A stretch of 64,000 bases of DNA from CBFDBF01 sp050293315 (GTDB lineage: Bacteria; Pseudomonadota; Gammaproteobacteria; Chromatiales; Chromatiaceae). Both the position numbers and the translations under genes were made by a program. Under the pieces are notes generated by a model. That model saw only the letters and a program-made list of their open reading frames with translations. It did not search any database and was not told where the DNA came from. This document shows, piece after piece, positions 17,471 to 25,598 of the stretch. The stretch's first letter is position 1, and every line of letters starts with the position of its first letter. Where the stretch lies: positions 7,966-71,965 of the forward strand of contig JBNKMS010000001.1 in assembly GCA_050293315.1 (NCBI GenBank), in the 5' to 3' direction.

Positions 17471-17480
17471 ATTAAAATGG

Positions 17481-17512
17481 AAAACCCCGGACCTAGCCGC
17501 CGGGGTTTTTTA
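17481..17512 (+). terminator. Rho-independent terminator after tRNA-Gly
   Basis: A 10-bp perfect stem (AAAACCCCGG / CCGGGGTTTT) with a 9-nt loop runs into further T residues, 10 bp after the tRNA-Gly CCA. It should end the uvrY-uvrC-pgsA-tRNA transcript and separate it from tRNA-Cys. Confidence 0.9.
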
Positions 17513-17514
17513 TT

Positions 17515-17546
17515 ATTAACCCGGCAATAATTATTGTCGGGTTAAT
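17515..17546. repeat. 32-bp near-perfect palindrome
   Basis: The two 16-bp arms (starting ATTAACCCGGCAATAA) are complementary except for one base pair. It lies directly after the tRNA-Gly terminator. The TTAACCCGG core recurs in the inverted repeat at 17734. Confidence 0.75.
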
Positions 17547-17568
17547 ATGCTGTAAATGGATGTACAGC

Positions 17569-17676
17569 CATTGGCCGCAGGCCAATGAAAACCCAGACAA
17601 ATCAAGCAGGTTTGCATACCTGCATTAGATTTGGATGGGTGCGCAACAAACAGGTCAGGACGACCTGTTTTGTTGC
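17569..17676. repeat. Three successive hairpins between tRNA-Gly and tRNA-Cys
   Basis: Hairpin 1 is an 8-bp perfect stem (17569-17576 / 17580-17587). Hairpin 2 is a 6-bp stem (17606-17611 / 17618-17623). Hairpin 3 is a long stem of about 14 bp with one bulge (17643-17656 / 17662-17676). No open frame is convincing here. It may be a REP-like element or a structured RNA. Confidence 0.6.
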
Positions 17677-17733
17677 CGAGTTAATTAGCAGGGGTGGAAA
17701 GTTGCGGTACAATGCCGGATACTTGCCACCGTT

Positions 17734-17979
17734 TTAACCCGGATAATTCATGAAGGGAATGAAGATCAGGAGAAATATGGCAAACAAGGTTGGTTGATCA
17801 CTTGAAAAAGCATAGCTGTAGCTATGGTTTGAGAGGGATCGGCCAAGATTGGAAGTCAGATTTTTTCCTGAATTCGTTCAGGTACAAACAGTAACAGTGG
17901 AAACATGCAGGAAATTCCATTTAACTGTTTGATATAATAATATTATTTATGTACCGCCTTTATGGAATATCCGGGTTAA
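17734..17979. mobile_element. MITE-like element with terminal inverted repeats (tentative)
   Basis: TTAACCCGGATAATTC (17734-17749) is matched, inverted, by GAATATCCGGGTTAA (17965-17979), with one extra base. The 246 bp between them hold no gene. No clear target duplication is seen, so this could also be the remains of an insertion sequence. It lies between two tRNAs that are adjacent in relatives. Confidence 0.4.
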
Positions 17980-17986
17980 GATGAAA

Positions 17987-18060
17987 GGCTGAGTGGCAGA
18001 GTGGTTATGCAGCGGCCTGCAAAGCCGTGGACCTCGGTTCGATTCCGGGCTCAGCCTCCA
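17987..18060 (+). tRNA. cysT: tRNA-Cys(GCA)
   Basis: A complete cloverleaf: acceptor GGCTGAG/CTCAGCC, anticodon GCA in CTGCAAA, T-arm CTCGGTTCGATTCCGGG, and encoded CCA. It lies 23 bp before tRNA-Leu, the same order as in E. coli. Confidence 0.96.
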
Positions 18061-18083
18061 TTTTATGATATCGTTAGCCCGCT

Positions 18084-18170
18084 GCCCGGGTGGCGGAATT
18101 GGTAGACGCAGCGGACTTAAAATCCGCCGGTGGAAACACTGTGCCGGTTCAAGTCCGGCCCTGGGCACCA
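18084..18170 (+). tRNA. leuZ: tRNA-Leu(UAA)
   Basis: An 87-nt class II tRNA with a long variable arm, acceptor GCCCGGG/CTGGGC-type ends with CCA encoded, and anticodon TAA in ACTTAAAAT. It is the third of the glyW-cysT-leuZ order. Confidence 0.96.
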
Positions 18171-18207
18171 TTTGCTTGTTATATGCCTATAAAATCAAGT
18201 TATCAGA

Positions 18208-18236
18208 TTGACAAATAGGAAAAAACAAAGCATAAT
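18208..18236 (+). promoter_or_regulatory. Sigma-70 promoter of panD
   Basis: TTGACA (18208-18213), a 17-bp spacer, then CATAAT (18231-18236). The panD ATG follows 33 bp later, with AGGAG about 10 bp before it. Confidence 0.75.
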
Positions 18237-18269
18237 CATAGCGTTATATTTTTTAGGAGTCTTTATCTC

Positions 18270-18650
18270 ATGCAGTTGACCCTTCTAAAATGCAAGTTGC
18301 ATCGCGCCTGCGTGACCCACGCAGAGCTAGACTATGAGGGATCTTGTGCTATTGATCGTGATCTTATGCAGCTGGCAGGTATCCTGCCCTACGAGCAGAT
18401 TCAGATCTACAATATCGCCAACGGTGAGCGCTTTACCACCTATGCCATAGAGGCTGAGGCTGGCTCCCGTATTATTTCTGTGAATGGTGCAGCAGCACAC
18501 AAGGCATCTCCGGGTGATCGGGTGATTATCTGCGCCTATGCCACCCTAGATGAGGCGGAGTTGGCAAGTTTTAAACCGACCCTCTGCTATCTGGATGAGA
18601 ACAATTGTGTAACTCACACCGGAGACAGTATCGCCACTCAGGCTGCCTGA
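18270..18650 (+). CDS. panD: Aspartate 1-decarboxylase
   Basis: PanD makes beta-alanine from L-aspartate for pantothenate and CoA synthesis. The 126-residue proenzyme has the self-cleavage site Gly24-Ser25 in YEGSCAID, which yields the pyruvoyl cofactor on the alpha chain. Length is standard. It has its own sigma-70 promoter and a strong terminator 24 bp after the stop, so it is a single-gene unit. panB and panC are not in the window. Confidence 0.96.
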   Translation: MQLTLLKCKLHRACVTHAELDYEGSCAIDRDLMQLAGILPYEQIQIYNIANGERFTTYAIEAEAGSRIISVNGAAAHKASPGDRVIICAYATLDEAELASFKPTLCYLDENNCVTHTGDSIATQAA

Positions 18651-18673
18651 TACTGCAGGCTCTCTCTAAACAT

Positions 18674-18702
18674 AAAACGGCACCATCTGGTGCCGTTTTT
18701 TT
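18674..18702. terminator. Bidirectional rho-independent terminator, panD/glgA
   Basis: A 12-bp perfect stem (AAAACGGCACCA / TGGTGCCGTTTT) with a two-base loop is flanked by T and A runs. It lies between the convergent panD and glgA genes and can serve both strands. Confidence 0.9.
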
Positions 18703-18729
18703 ATGCTATCGGTTGGGTAGTGGGTCTGA

Positions 18730-20256
18730 CTACACGCTGCCGAGGGGATTTGGGGCCGGGTGGTCTATTGCCATGCGGTAGAGCTCAAGATATCTATTGG
18801 CACTTCTGTCCCAACTAAAATCTTGCTGCATACCATTGAGGGCCAGTCTCTCCCACCAAACACCTGGTCGGTGGTAGAACTCTATAGCTCGATCAATTGC
18901 AGATCTTAGTGATATAGCATCTGGTTGGTCGAAGAGGAAGCCGGTAGCGCTACCGTCCAGAATGGTGGTAGGGGAGACATCGGTTACAGTGTCGGCCAGG
19001 CCTCCGGTACGGTGGACTATCGGTACGGTCCCGTAGCGCAGGCTGTAGAGCTGGTTTAGCCCACATGGTTCATATCTTGACGGCATCAAAAAAGAGTCAC
19101 ACCCTGCCTCTATGCGGTGAGCCAACTCCTCATCATATTTGATCTTTACGGCACACCTTCCAGGATGATTGTCGGCCAGCTCCTGCATACCTTGTTCCAG
19201 CGATTTTTCTCCTTCACCCAACATCACCAGCTGTACTCCACCGGCGGATAGTAGCTCGGGCATAGTCTCCAGGATCAGATCTATCCCTTTCTGCTCCACG
19301 ACTCGGCCGATACAGCCGAACAGGATACTCTTCTCATCTGCCTCCAGCCCCATCTCCTGTTGCAGGCGTAGTTTGTTGGTCTGCTTTTGTTTAAAGCTGT
19401 CGACAGTGTAGTTTTGTGCAATTTTACTGTCAGTGGATGGGTCCCACTTTTGGTAGTCGATGCCGTTTATTATACCGGTGAGGTGGTCAGCGCGGTGGTT
19501 GAGTAGCCCTTCCAGGCCATAACCGAACGCAGGTGTGCGGATCTCCTCAGCATAGGTAGGACTGACGGCAGTTATCCAGTCGGCAAAGGCAAGTCCACCC
19601 TTGATAAATGAGAGATTATGGTGAAATTCCAGTCCATCATGTGACCATAGCTCTGCAGGTATATGAAGTTGCTGAAAAGTCTTATAGTCGAATATGCCCT
19701 GATAGGAGAGGTTGTGAATAGTAAATATGGTCGCTGGCCGGTTATTTTCTGTGACTAGTAGCGGTGGCACCAGGCCGGTCTGCCAGTCGTTGCAGTGTAC
19801 GATGTCTGGTCGCCACCCCAGTTCGGCCCTATTCATGGCAACCGCAGCCACAACCCGACTGAAAAGGGCGAAACGTTGTGCATTATCCGCCCAATCGTTA
19901 CCAGAACTGTCGCTGTAGGGGTGCCCTTCACGGTCAAACAGTGATGGGATATCAACCAGATAGAGTGGCAGCTTTCCATCCAACAGCCCCTCCAGCAGAC
20001 GGATCTCACCATCATATCCCTGGATAGTGATGACTGCGGCGGTGGTCAGCTGAATCTCATGTTCCAGTGTCTGTGGATAGGCTGGTAGAATCAGACGTGC
20101 ATCATGGCCCAGCATCCTGATCGCCGTTGGCAGGCTGCCTGCTACATCGGCCAGACCACCAGTCTTGATCAGTGGTTGCGCCTCACTGGCTGCAAACAGC
20201 ACCTTTAGGCTGGATGTTGAGTCAAAAGAGGAAGAGCTGTTTTTTTTACTGTTCAC
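18730..20256 (-). CDS. glgA: Glycogen synthase (ADP-glucose)
   Basis: GlgA (GT5) adds glucose from ADP-glucose to glycogen. The 508-residue protein has the ADP-glucose binding motif KTGGLADVAGSLP (about 32-44), HNDWQTG-type HCNDWQTG, and the C-terminal SRYEPCGLNQLYSLRYGT with the catalytic Glu. The Ser-rich N-terminal extension (first 14 residues) is slightly unusual. It is separated from glgB/glgC by pgi, and each gene switches strand, so the glycogen genes here form a cluster and not an operon. Confidence 0.95.
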   Translation of the reverse strand: MNSKKNSSSSFDSTSSLKVLFAASEAQPLIKTGGLADVAGSLPTAIRMLGHDARLILPAYPQTLEHEIQLTTAAVITIQGYDGEIRLLEGLLDGKLPLYLVDIPSLFDREGHPYSDSSGNDWADNAQRFALFSRVVAAVAMNRAELGWRPDIVHCNDWQTGLVPPLLVTENNRPATIFTIHNLSYQGIFDYKTFQQLHIPAELWSHDGLEFHHNLSFIKGGLAFADWITAVSPTYAEEIRTPAFGYGLEGLLNHRADHLTGIINGIDYQKWDPSTDSKIAQNYTVDSFKQKQTNKLRLQQEMGLEADEKSILFGCIGRVVEQKGIDLILETMPELLSAGGVQLVMLGEGEKSLEQGMQELADNHPGRCAVKIKYDEELAHRIEAGCDSFLMPSRYEPCGLNQLYSLRYGTVPIVHRTGGLADTVTDVSPTTILDGSATGFLFDQPDAISLRSAIDRAIEFYHRPGVWWERLALNGMQQDFSWDRSANRYLELYRMAIDHPAPNPLGSV

Positions 20257-20370
20257 GAAGATCTTATTCTAGTTAGTATGTGTTGATGATGTAGTTTAAT
20301 CTACAGTTCCAGACCACAGACTTTGTCGTAGCCAAGTGTAACAGAAACAATTTTCTATCGGGATGATAAA

Positions 20371-22017
20371 TTGGCAATGAAATCGATATCAGAGAGCGCC
20401 ACCTGGAGAGAACTACAGGGCCACTGGGACCGGATGCAGGGGCTAAGGATGCGCGATCTGTTCGCGCAGGATCCTGCCAGGGCAAAAAAGTTTTCCCTAA
20501 ATTGCTGCGGAATTCAGCTCGATTACTCCAAGAATCTGATCACAGAGCAGACTATGGAGCTACTGCTCAAACTCTCTGCGGAGGCGGACGTCTCCGGCTG
20601 GGTAGAGCGCATGTATGCTGGAGAGAAGATTAATAGTACGGAGCAGCGGGCGGCGCTACATGTAGCGCTACGTAACCGCACTGACCGCCCTATGTTGGTG
20701 GATGGAGTAGACGTCATGCCGGAGGTCAATCGGGTGCTCGGGCAGATGGAGGATTTCGTTCGCAGGGTGCGGGATGGGGAGTGGCGTGGCTACAGCGGGA
20801 AGCGGATCAGCGATGTGGTCAATATCGGTATCGGTGGGTCTAACCTCGGACCGCTGATGGCGAGCGAGGCGTTGCGACACTATCAGACGCCTCAATTAAG
20901 GGTCCATTTTGTCTCTAATGTTGACGCTACCCATATCACCGAGACCCTGAAACCACTAGACCCTGAGAGCACGCTGTTTATTGTCGCCTCGAAGACATTT
21001 ACCACTCAGGAGACCATCACCAACGCGCTGGTTGCCAGGGGATGGATCGAGGCCGCACTGGGTGCTGAGGCCGCAGTGGCCGACCATTTTGTAGCAGTCT
21101 CCACCAATGCGGAGAGGGTGCGCGATTTTGGTATCGACAGCGGCAATATGTTTATCTTCTGGGACTGGGTAGGTGGGCGTTACTCCCTCTGGTCAGCCAT
21201 AGGTCTACCCATAGCCCTGGCGATAGGGATGGAGCGCTTTTATCAGCTGTTGGATGGGGCCCATGAGATGGATGAACACCTGCGTAGCGCGCCACCTCAC
21301 AAGAGTATGCCACTGATCATGGCCCTTCTCGGTATCTGGTACGCCAATTTTGGCGCCATCAGAAGTCACGCTGTGCTGCCCTATGATCATTACCTTCGCT
21401 ATCTGCCAGATTATCTGCAGCAGGCGGATATGGAGAGTAGTGGCAAGAGTGTCACCAGGGATGGCAGGGGCGTAGACTACACTACCGGGCCGGTGATATG
21501 GGGCTCAGCCGGGACCGACGGGCAGCACGCATTTTTTCAGCTCATCCATCAGGGCACCCAGATAATTCCTTGCGACTTTATTGTCCCGATCCACAGCCAT
21601 AATGAGGTGGGAGAGCAGCAGCAGAAGCTTCTGGCCAACTGTTTCGCCCAGAGTGAGGCGTTGATGCGGGGTAAGAGTGAGGCCGAGGTGCGAGCTGAAC
21701 TTGAGGCATCAGGGCTTGCTGCAGCTGAGCTGGAGGCGCTGGTTCCACACAAGATCTTCCCTGGTAACCGTCCGAGTAACACCCTGCTGATTGATCGTCT
21801 CACCCCGCAGCGGCTGGGTGCGCTGATTGCCCTATATGAGCACAAGATCTACCTGCAGGGGGTGATTTGGCAGATCAACTCCTTTGATCAATGGGGGGTG
21901 GAGCTTGGCAAGCAGTTGGCGGGGGTGATTCTGGATGAGCTCTCTGGTGGTGAGGCAGGCCCACATGATAGTTCAACCCAGGCCCTGATCGACCGCTGCA
22001 GGCGAGAACGCGGTTAA
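20371..22017 (+). CDS. pgi: Glucose-6-phosphate isomerase
   Basis: Pgi interconverts glucose-6-P and fructose-6-P, here feeding glycogen synthesis. The 548-residue protein has signatures VNIGIGGSNLGP, VSNVDATHI, the catalytic Glu in DMESSGKSV, and GEQQQKLLANCFAQ. The frame begins TTG GCA ATG. GGGA lies 7 bp before the TTG (20371) and 13 bp before the ATG (20377), so the TTG start is at least plausible. Its position between glgA and glgB links hexose phosphate supply to glycogen. Confidence 0.95.
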   Translation: MAMKSISESATWRELQGHWDRMQGLRMRDLFAQDPARAKKFSLNCCGIQLDYSKNLITEQTMELLLKLSAEADVSGWVERMYAGEKINSTEQRAALHVALRNRTDRPMLVDGVDVMPEVNRVLGQMEDFVRRVRDGEWRGYSGKRISDVVNIGIGGSNLGPLMASEALRHYQTPQLRVHFVSNVDATHITETLKPLDPESTLFIVASKTFTTQETITNALVARGWIEAALGAEAAVADHFVAVSTNAERVRDFGIDSGNMFIFWDWVGGRYSLWSAIGLPIALAIGMERFYQLLDGAHEMDEHLRSAPPHKSMPLIMALLGIWYANFGAIRSHAVLPYDHYLRYLPDYLQQADMESSGKSVTRDGRGVDYTTGPVIWGSAGTDGQHAFFQLIHQGTQIIPCDFIVPIHSHNEVGEQQQKLLANCFAQSEALMRGKSEAEVRAELEASGLAAAELEALVPHKIFPGNRPSNTLLIDRLTPQRLGALIALYEHKIYLQGVIWQINSFDQWGVELGKQLAGVILDELSGGEAGPHDSSTQALIDRCRRERG

Positions 22018-22045
22018 TCTATCAGTTGAGCCGGAATTGACCCTA

Positions 22046-24232
22046 CTACAGTTGCAGTATCAGGGCCCCCAGTGGTGGCAGGGTGATAGCGATAGATTGG
22101 TCAAAACCCATCCAGGCAGATGGTTCGCTGTTGACCAGACCTGCGTTACCTAAATTACTGCCGCCATAGAATCCTGAGTCGGAATTGAATATCTCCCGAT
22201 AGCTACCAGCCTCCGGTACACCCAGGCGATATCCTCTGCGCGGTACCGGAGTGAAATTCAACACCACTACCACAAAGCTTCCGTCTCTGCCGCGACGGAT
22301 ATAGCTCAGGACCGACTGACTGGCGTCGTGGCAATCTATCCACTGGAATCCGCCATCCTCAAAATCAATCCCGTGGAGCGGCTCCAGGCCTCTGTAGAGG
22401 CGGTTTAGTTCGGCGATACTGGCACTAATCCCCTGGTGTTGATGGCGGCCCAACAGATGCCACTCCAGTTGAGAGTCGTGATTCCACTCTACGCCTTGGC
22501 CAAACTCATTGCCCATAAACAGGAGTTTCTTCCCGGGATAGGTGAACATGTAGCTAAACAGTAGTCGCAGTGTGGCAAAGCGCTGCCACTCATCGCCCGG
22601 CATCTTGTCCAGAAGTGATCCTTTGCCGTGTACTACCTCGTCGTGAGAGAAGGGGAGGACAAAGTTCTCAGTGAAGGAGTAGAGTAGACCAAAGGTAAGC
22701 AGGTCATGGTGATAATGGCGGTGAACCGGGTCTTTCTCGATATAAGAGAGGGTGTCATGCATCCAGCCCATATTCCACTTCATGCTAAAGCCGAGGCCAC
22801 CAAGCCAGGTTGGGCTTGATACCTGTGGCCAGGCCGTGGACTCTTCGGCCATAATCATGGTACCTGGGAACTGATCGTGGGTAACCGTATTCAGTTGACG
22901 TAGGAAATCCACCGCCTCCAGGTTTTCTCGTCCGCCATATCTGTTGGGGAGCCACTCACCCTCTTTTCTGGAGTAGTCTAGATAGAGCATGGAGGCGACC
23001 GCATCTACCCTAAGGCCATCCAGGTGGAACTCCTCCAGCCAGTAAATGGCGCTGGCCAGGAGGAAGTTGCGCACCTCATTGCGACCATAGTTGAATATAA
23101 GTGTGCCCCAGTCCAGGTGTTCACCCAGGCGTGGGTCTGCGTGCTCATAGACTGCGGTGCCATCAAAACGCCCCAGGGCGTGTTTGTCTTTAGGAAAATG
23201 GGCCGGGACCCAGTCGAGAATCACCCCTATCTTGTGTTGGTGCAGGTGGTCAATAAAGAAGCGAAAATCGTCTGGTGTACCGAAACGGCTGGTTGGGGCG
23301 AAGTAGCCACTGGTCTGGTAACCCCAGGAGGCATCCAGTGGGTGTTCAGTTATGGGTAGCAACTCGATATGGGTAAAGCCAAGCTCCGTGACATAGGCGC
23401 AGAGACGCTTTGCCAGCTCACGATAGTTAAGAAAGTTACCAGCATCATCACGTTGCCAGGAGCCCAGGTGTACCTCGTAGATGGATATGGGGCTATTCTG
23501 CCAGTTATTCTGCTGGCGCTGTTGCAGCCACTCTCCATCCTGCCACTCATGGGCAGTGTCTTGGGCTACCACACAGGCGGTCTCAGGCCGATGTTGAAAC
23601 TGTCTGCCGTAGGGGTCACTCTTCAGCAATATCTCTCCATCTTGGGAGCGAATCTCAAATTTGTATAGGGCACCTGCCTCTACCCCGGGCAGAAACAGCT
23701 CCCAGATGCCGGATTTACCACGGGAGCGCATTGGGTGGATGCGGCCATCCCAGCGGTTAAAATCACCCACTACACTGACGCGTTGGGCGTTAGGTGCCCA
23801 GACTGCGAACAGGGTTCCTGAGATTGCATCTAAGGTGTGCGCTCTTGCCCCCAGCATGCGGTAGGCGTGCCAGTGGTTGCCCTCCTGAAACAGATGCAGG
23901 TCAAACGCCGCCAGCATGGGAGGGAAGCAGTAGGGGTCGTACTGCTGGTGATGCGCACCATGTTCATCCTTCCAGGTTATTCGGTAGTTCTCTGGCAGTA
24001 GCTTGTCACTCCCCGACCAGACGAAGATGTCGCTTCCAGGGATGCGCTCCATATCCGTGCCGGTCTCCTTGATCATGACGTTGGAGGCATGGGGGAGAAA
24101 GGTGCGTACAGTTACCTCCCCTTTGTCAGTATGGCGACCGAGGACCTCAAAAGGATCGTGATGGCGCGCCTCTATTATTCGTAGCAGGGGCTCATCCATT
24201 TTATTAGCAGGGTTTTTTTTGTTGGCACTCAT
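22046..24232 (-). CDS. glgB: 1,4-alpha-glucan branching enzyme
   Basis: GlgB (GH13) makes alpha-1,6 branches in glycogen. The 728-residue enzyme has an N-terminal CBM48-type region, then the GH13 barrel with LRVDAVASMLY (nucleophile Asp), MAEEST (acid/base Glu) and LPFSHDEVVHGKGS (transition-state Asp). Length matches the E. coli enzyme. It is divergent from glgC across 103 bp that probably hold both promoters. Confidence 0.96.
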   Translation of the reverse strand: MSANKKNPANKMDEPLLRIIEARHHDPFEVLGRHTDKGEVTVRTFLPHASNVMIKETGTDMERIPGSDIFVWSGSDKLLPENYRITWKDEHGAHHQQYDPYCFPPMLAAFDLHLFQEGNHWHAYRMLGARAHTLDAISGTLFAVWAPNAQRVSVVGDFNRWDGRIHPMRSRGKSGIWELFLPGVEAGALYKFEIRSQDGEILLKSDPYGRQFQHRPETACVVAQDTAHEWQDGEWLQQRQQNNWQNSPISIYEVHLGSWQRDDAGNFLNYRELAKRLCAYVTELGFTHIELLPITEHPLDASWGYQTSGYFAPTSRFGTPDDFRFFIDHLHQHKIGVILDWVPAHFPKDKHALGRFDGTAVYEHADPRLGEHLDWGTLIFNYGRNEVRNFLLASAIYWLEEFHLDGLRVDAVASMLYLDYSRKEGEWLPNRYGGRENLEAVDFLRQLNTVTHDQFPGTMIMAEESTAWPQVSSPTWLGGLGFSMKWNMGWMHDTLSYIEKDPVHRHYHHDLLTFGLLYSFTENFVLPFSHDEVVHGKGSLLDKMPGDEWQRFATLRLLFSYMFTYPGKKLLFMGNEFGQGVEWNHDSQLEWHLLGRHQHQGISASIAELNRLYRGLEPLHGIDFEDGGFQWIDCHDASQSVLSYIRRGRDGSFVVVVLNFTPVPRRGYRLGVPEAGSYREIFNSDSGFYGGSNLGNAGLVNSEPSAWMGFDQSIAITLPPLGALILQL

Positions 24233-24335
24233 GCTATTTCATAAATTGGTGATATTGCATTTAACTACAGCATGCTAGTATATGTTAATAATTGAAAGTT
24301 GTATGCCGCAGCGTTTTATTTATTGAGGGAAGAGG

Positions 24336-25598
24336 ATGAGTAGCGCCGAGAGTCAACGTTTTGTCAGTCGCTTGACACGGAATACGCTCGCACTGGTATT
24401 GGCTGGAGGCCGTGGCTCCAGGCTGAAGGATCTGACCAAATGGCGCTCCAAGCCGGCAGTCCCATTTGGCGGTAAGTTTAGAATCATCGATTTTCCACTC
24501 TCTAACTGCATAAATTCAGGGATACGTCAGATTGGTGTTCTTACCCAGTATAAGGCCCATACACTAATTCTGCATATACAGAGAGGATGGGGGTTTCTGC
24601 GCGGCGAGTTCAATGAGTTTGTCGAGCTGATCCCGGCCCAGCAGAGGATTGAGAATAGTTGGTATGCCGGTACCGCCGATGCCGTCTATCAGAACATCGA
24701 TATCGTCCAGGGGCATGACCCGGATTATGTCCTGATACTTGCCGGTGACCATATCTACCGTATGGATTATGGCGTCATGATTGCGCAACATGTAGAGAGT
24801 GGTGCCGATATGACCATTGGTTGTATTGAGGCAGATCTGGAGACCGCCAAGTCACTGGGTGTGATGAAGGTCAACGAGGAGTTCCAGATTCTGGAGTTTG
24901 CGGAGAAGCCGGATAACCCTGAACCGCTCCCGGGACGCGATGATGTAGCGCTCACCTCTATGGGAATCTATGTATTCAACAAGAGTTTTCTATTCCAGCA
25001 GTTGCACAAGGATGCCGATATCGCTGGATCTTCGCACGATTTTGGCAAGGATATCATCCCCCGGATCATCCATGAGGCCCGTATCATGGCCTACCCATTT
25101 CGTGACCCCAAGACCGGCAAACAGGCGTATTGGCGCGATGTTGGAACCGTGGATGCCTTTTGGGCTGCCAATCTGGAGTTGATTGGTGTTACCCCGGATC
25201 TAAATCTATATGATCAGACCTGGCCAATATGGACCTATCAGGAGCAGGTGCCTCCAGCTAAGTTCGTTTTTGATGACGATGGTCGCCGTGGTATGGCAGT
25301 GGATACTATGGTCGCTGGTGGTTGCATAGTCTCGGGTTCACTGGTGCGCCACTCTATGCTGTTCTCCGATGTACGGATTCACTCTTACAATGTGATTGAA
25401 GATTCTGTGCTGCTACCGGGTGTCAGTGTTGGGCGTAACTGCCGCATAAATAAAGCGGTGATAGACAGCGGCTGTAATATTCCGGAGGGCACTCATATTG
25501 GGCAGGACCTGAAAGAGGATGCCAAGCACTTTCATGTGACTCCTGGTGGGGTAGTCCTGGTGACCGCAGAAAGACTGGAGAAGATGAAGGCGGCATGA
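24336..25598 (+). CDS. glgC: Glucose-1-phosphate adenylyltransferase (ADP-glucose pyrophosphorylase)
   Basis: GlgC makes ADP-glucose, the rate-controlling step of bacterial glycogen synthesis. The 420-residue protein has LVLAGGRGSRLKDLT (nucleotide loop), KPAVPFGGKFRIIDFPLSNC, LAGDHIYRMDY and a C-terminal left-handed beta-helix part (SVLLPGVSVGRNC). The N-terminal Arg/Lys-rich activator region of the fructose-1,6-bisphosphate-regulated type is plausible but not proven. Its TGA overlaps the GH57 start by 4 bp, so the two are translationally coupled. Confidence 0.96.
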   Translation: MSSAESQRFVSRLTRNTLALVLAGGRGSRLKDLTKWRSKPAVPFGGKFRIIDFPLSNCINSGIRQIGVLTQYKAHTLILHIQRGWGFLRGEFNEFVELIPAQQRIENSWYAGTADAVYQNIDIVQGHDPDYVLILAGDHIYRMDYGVMIAQHVESGADMTIGCIEADLETAKSLGVMKVNEEFQILEFAEKPDNPEPLPGRDDVALTSMGIYVFNKSFLFQQLHKDADIAGSSHDFGKDIIPRIIHEARIMAYPFRDPKTGKQAYWRDVGTVDAFWAANLELIGVTPDLNLYDQTWPIWTYQEQVPPAKFVFDDDGRRGMAVDTMVAGGCIVSGSLVRHSMLFSDVRIHSYNVIEDSVLLPGVSVGRNCRINKAVIDSGCNIPEGTHIGQDLKEDAKHFHVTPGGVVLVTAERLEKMKAA

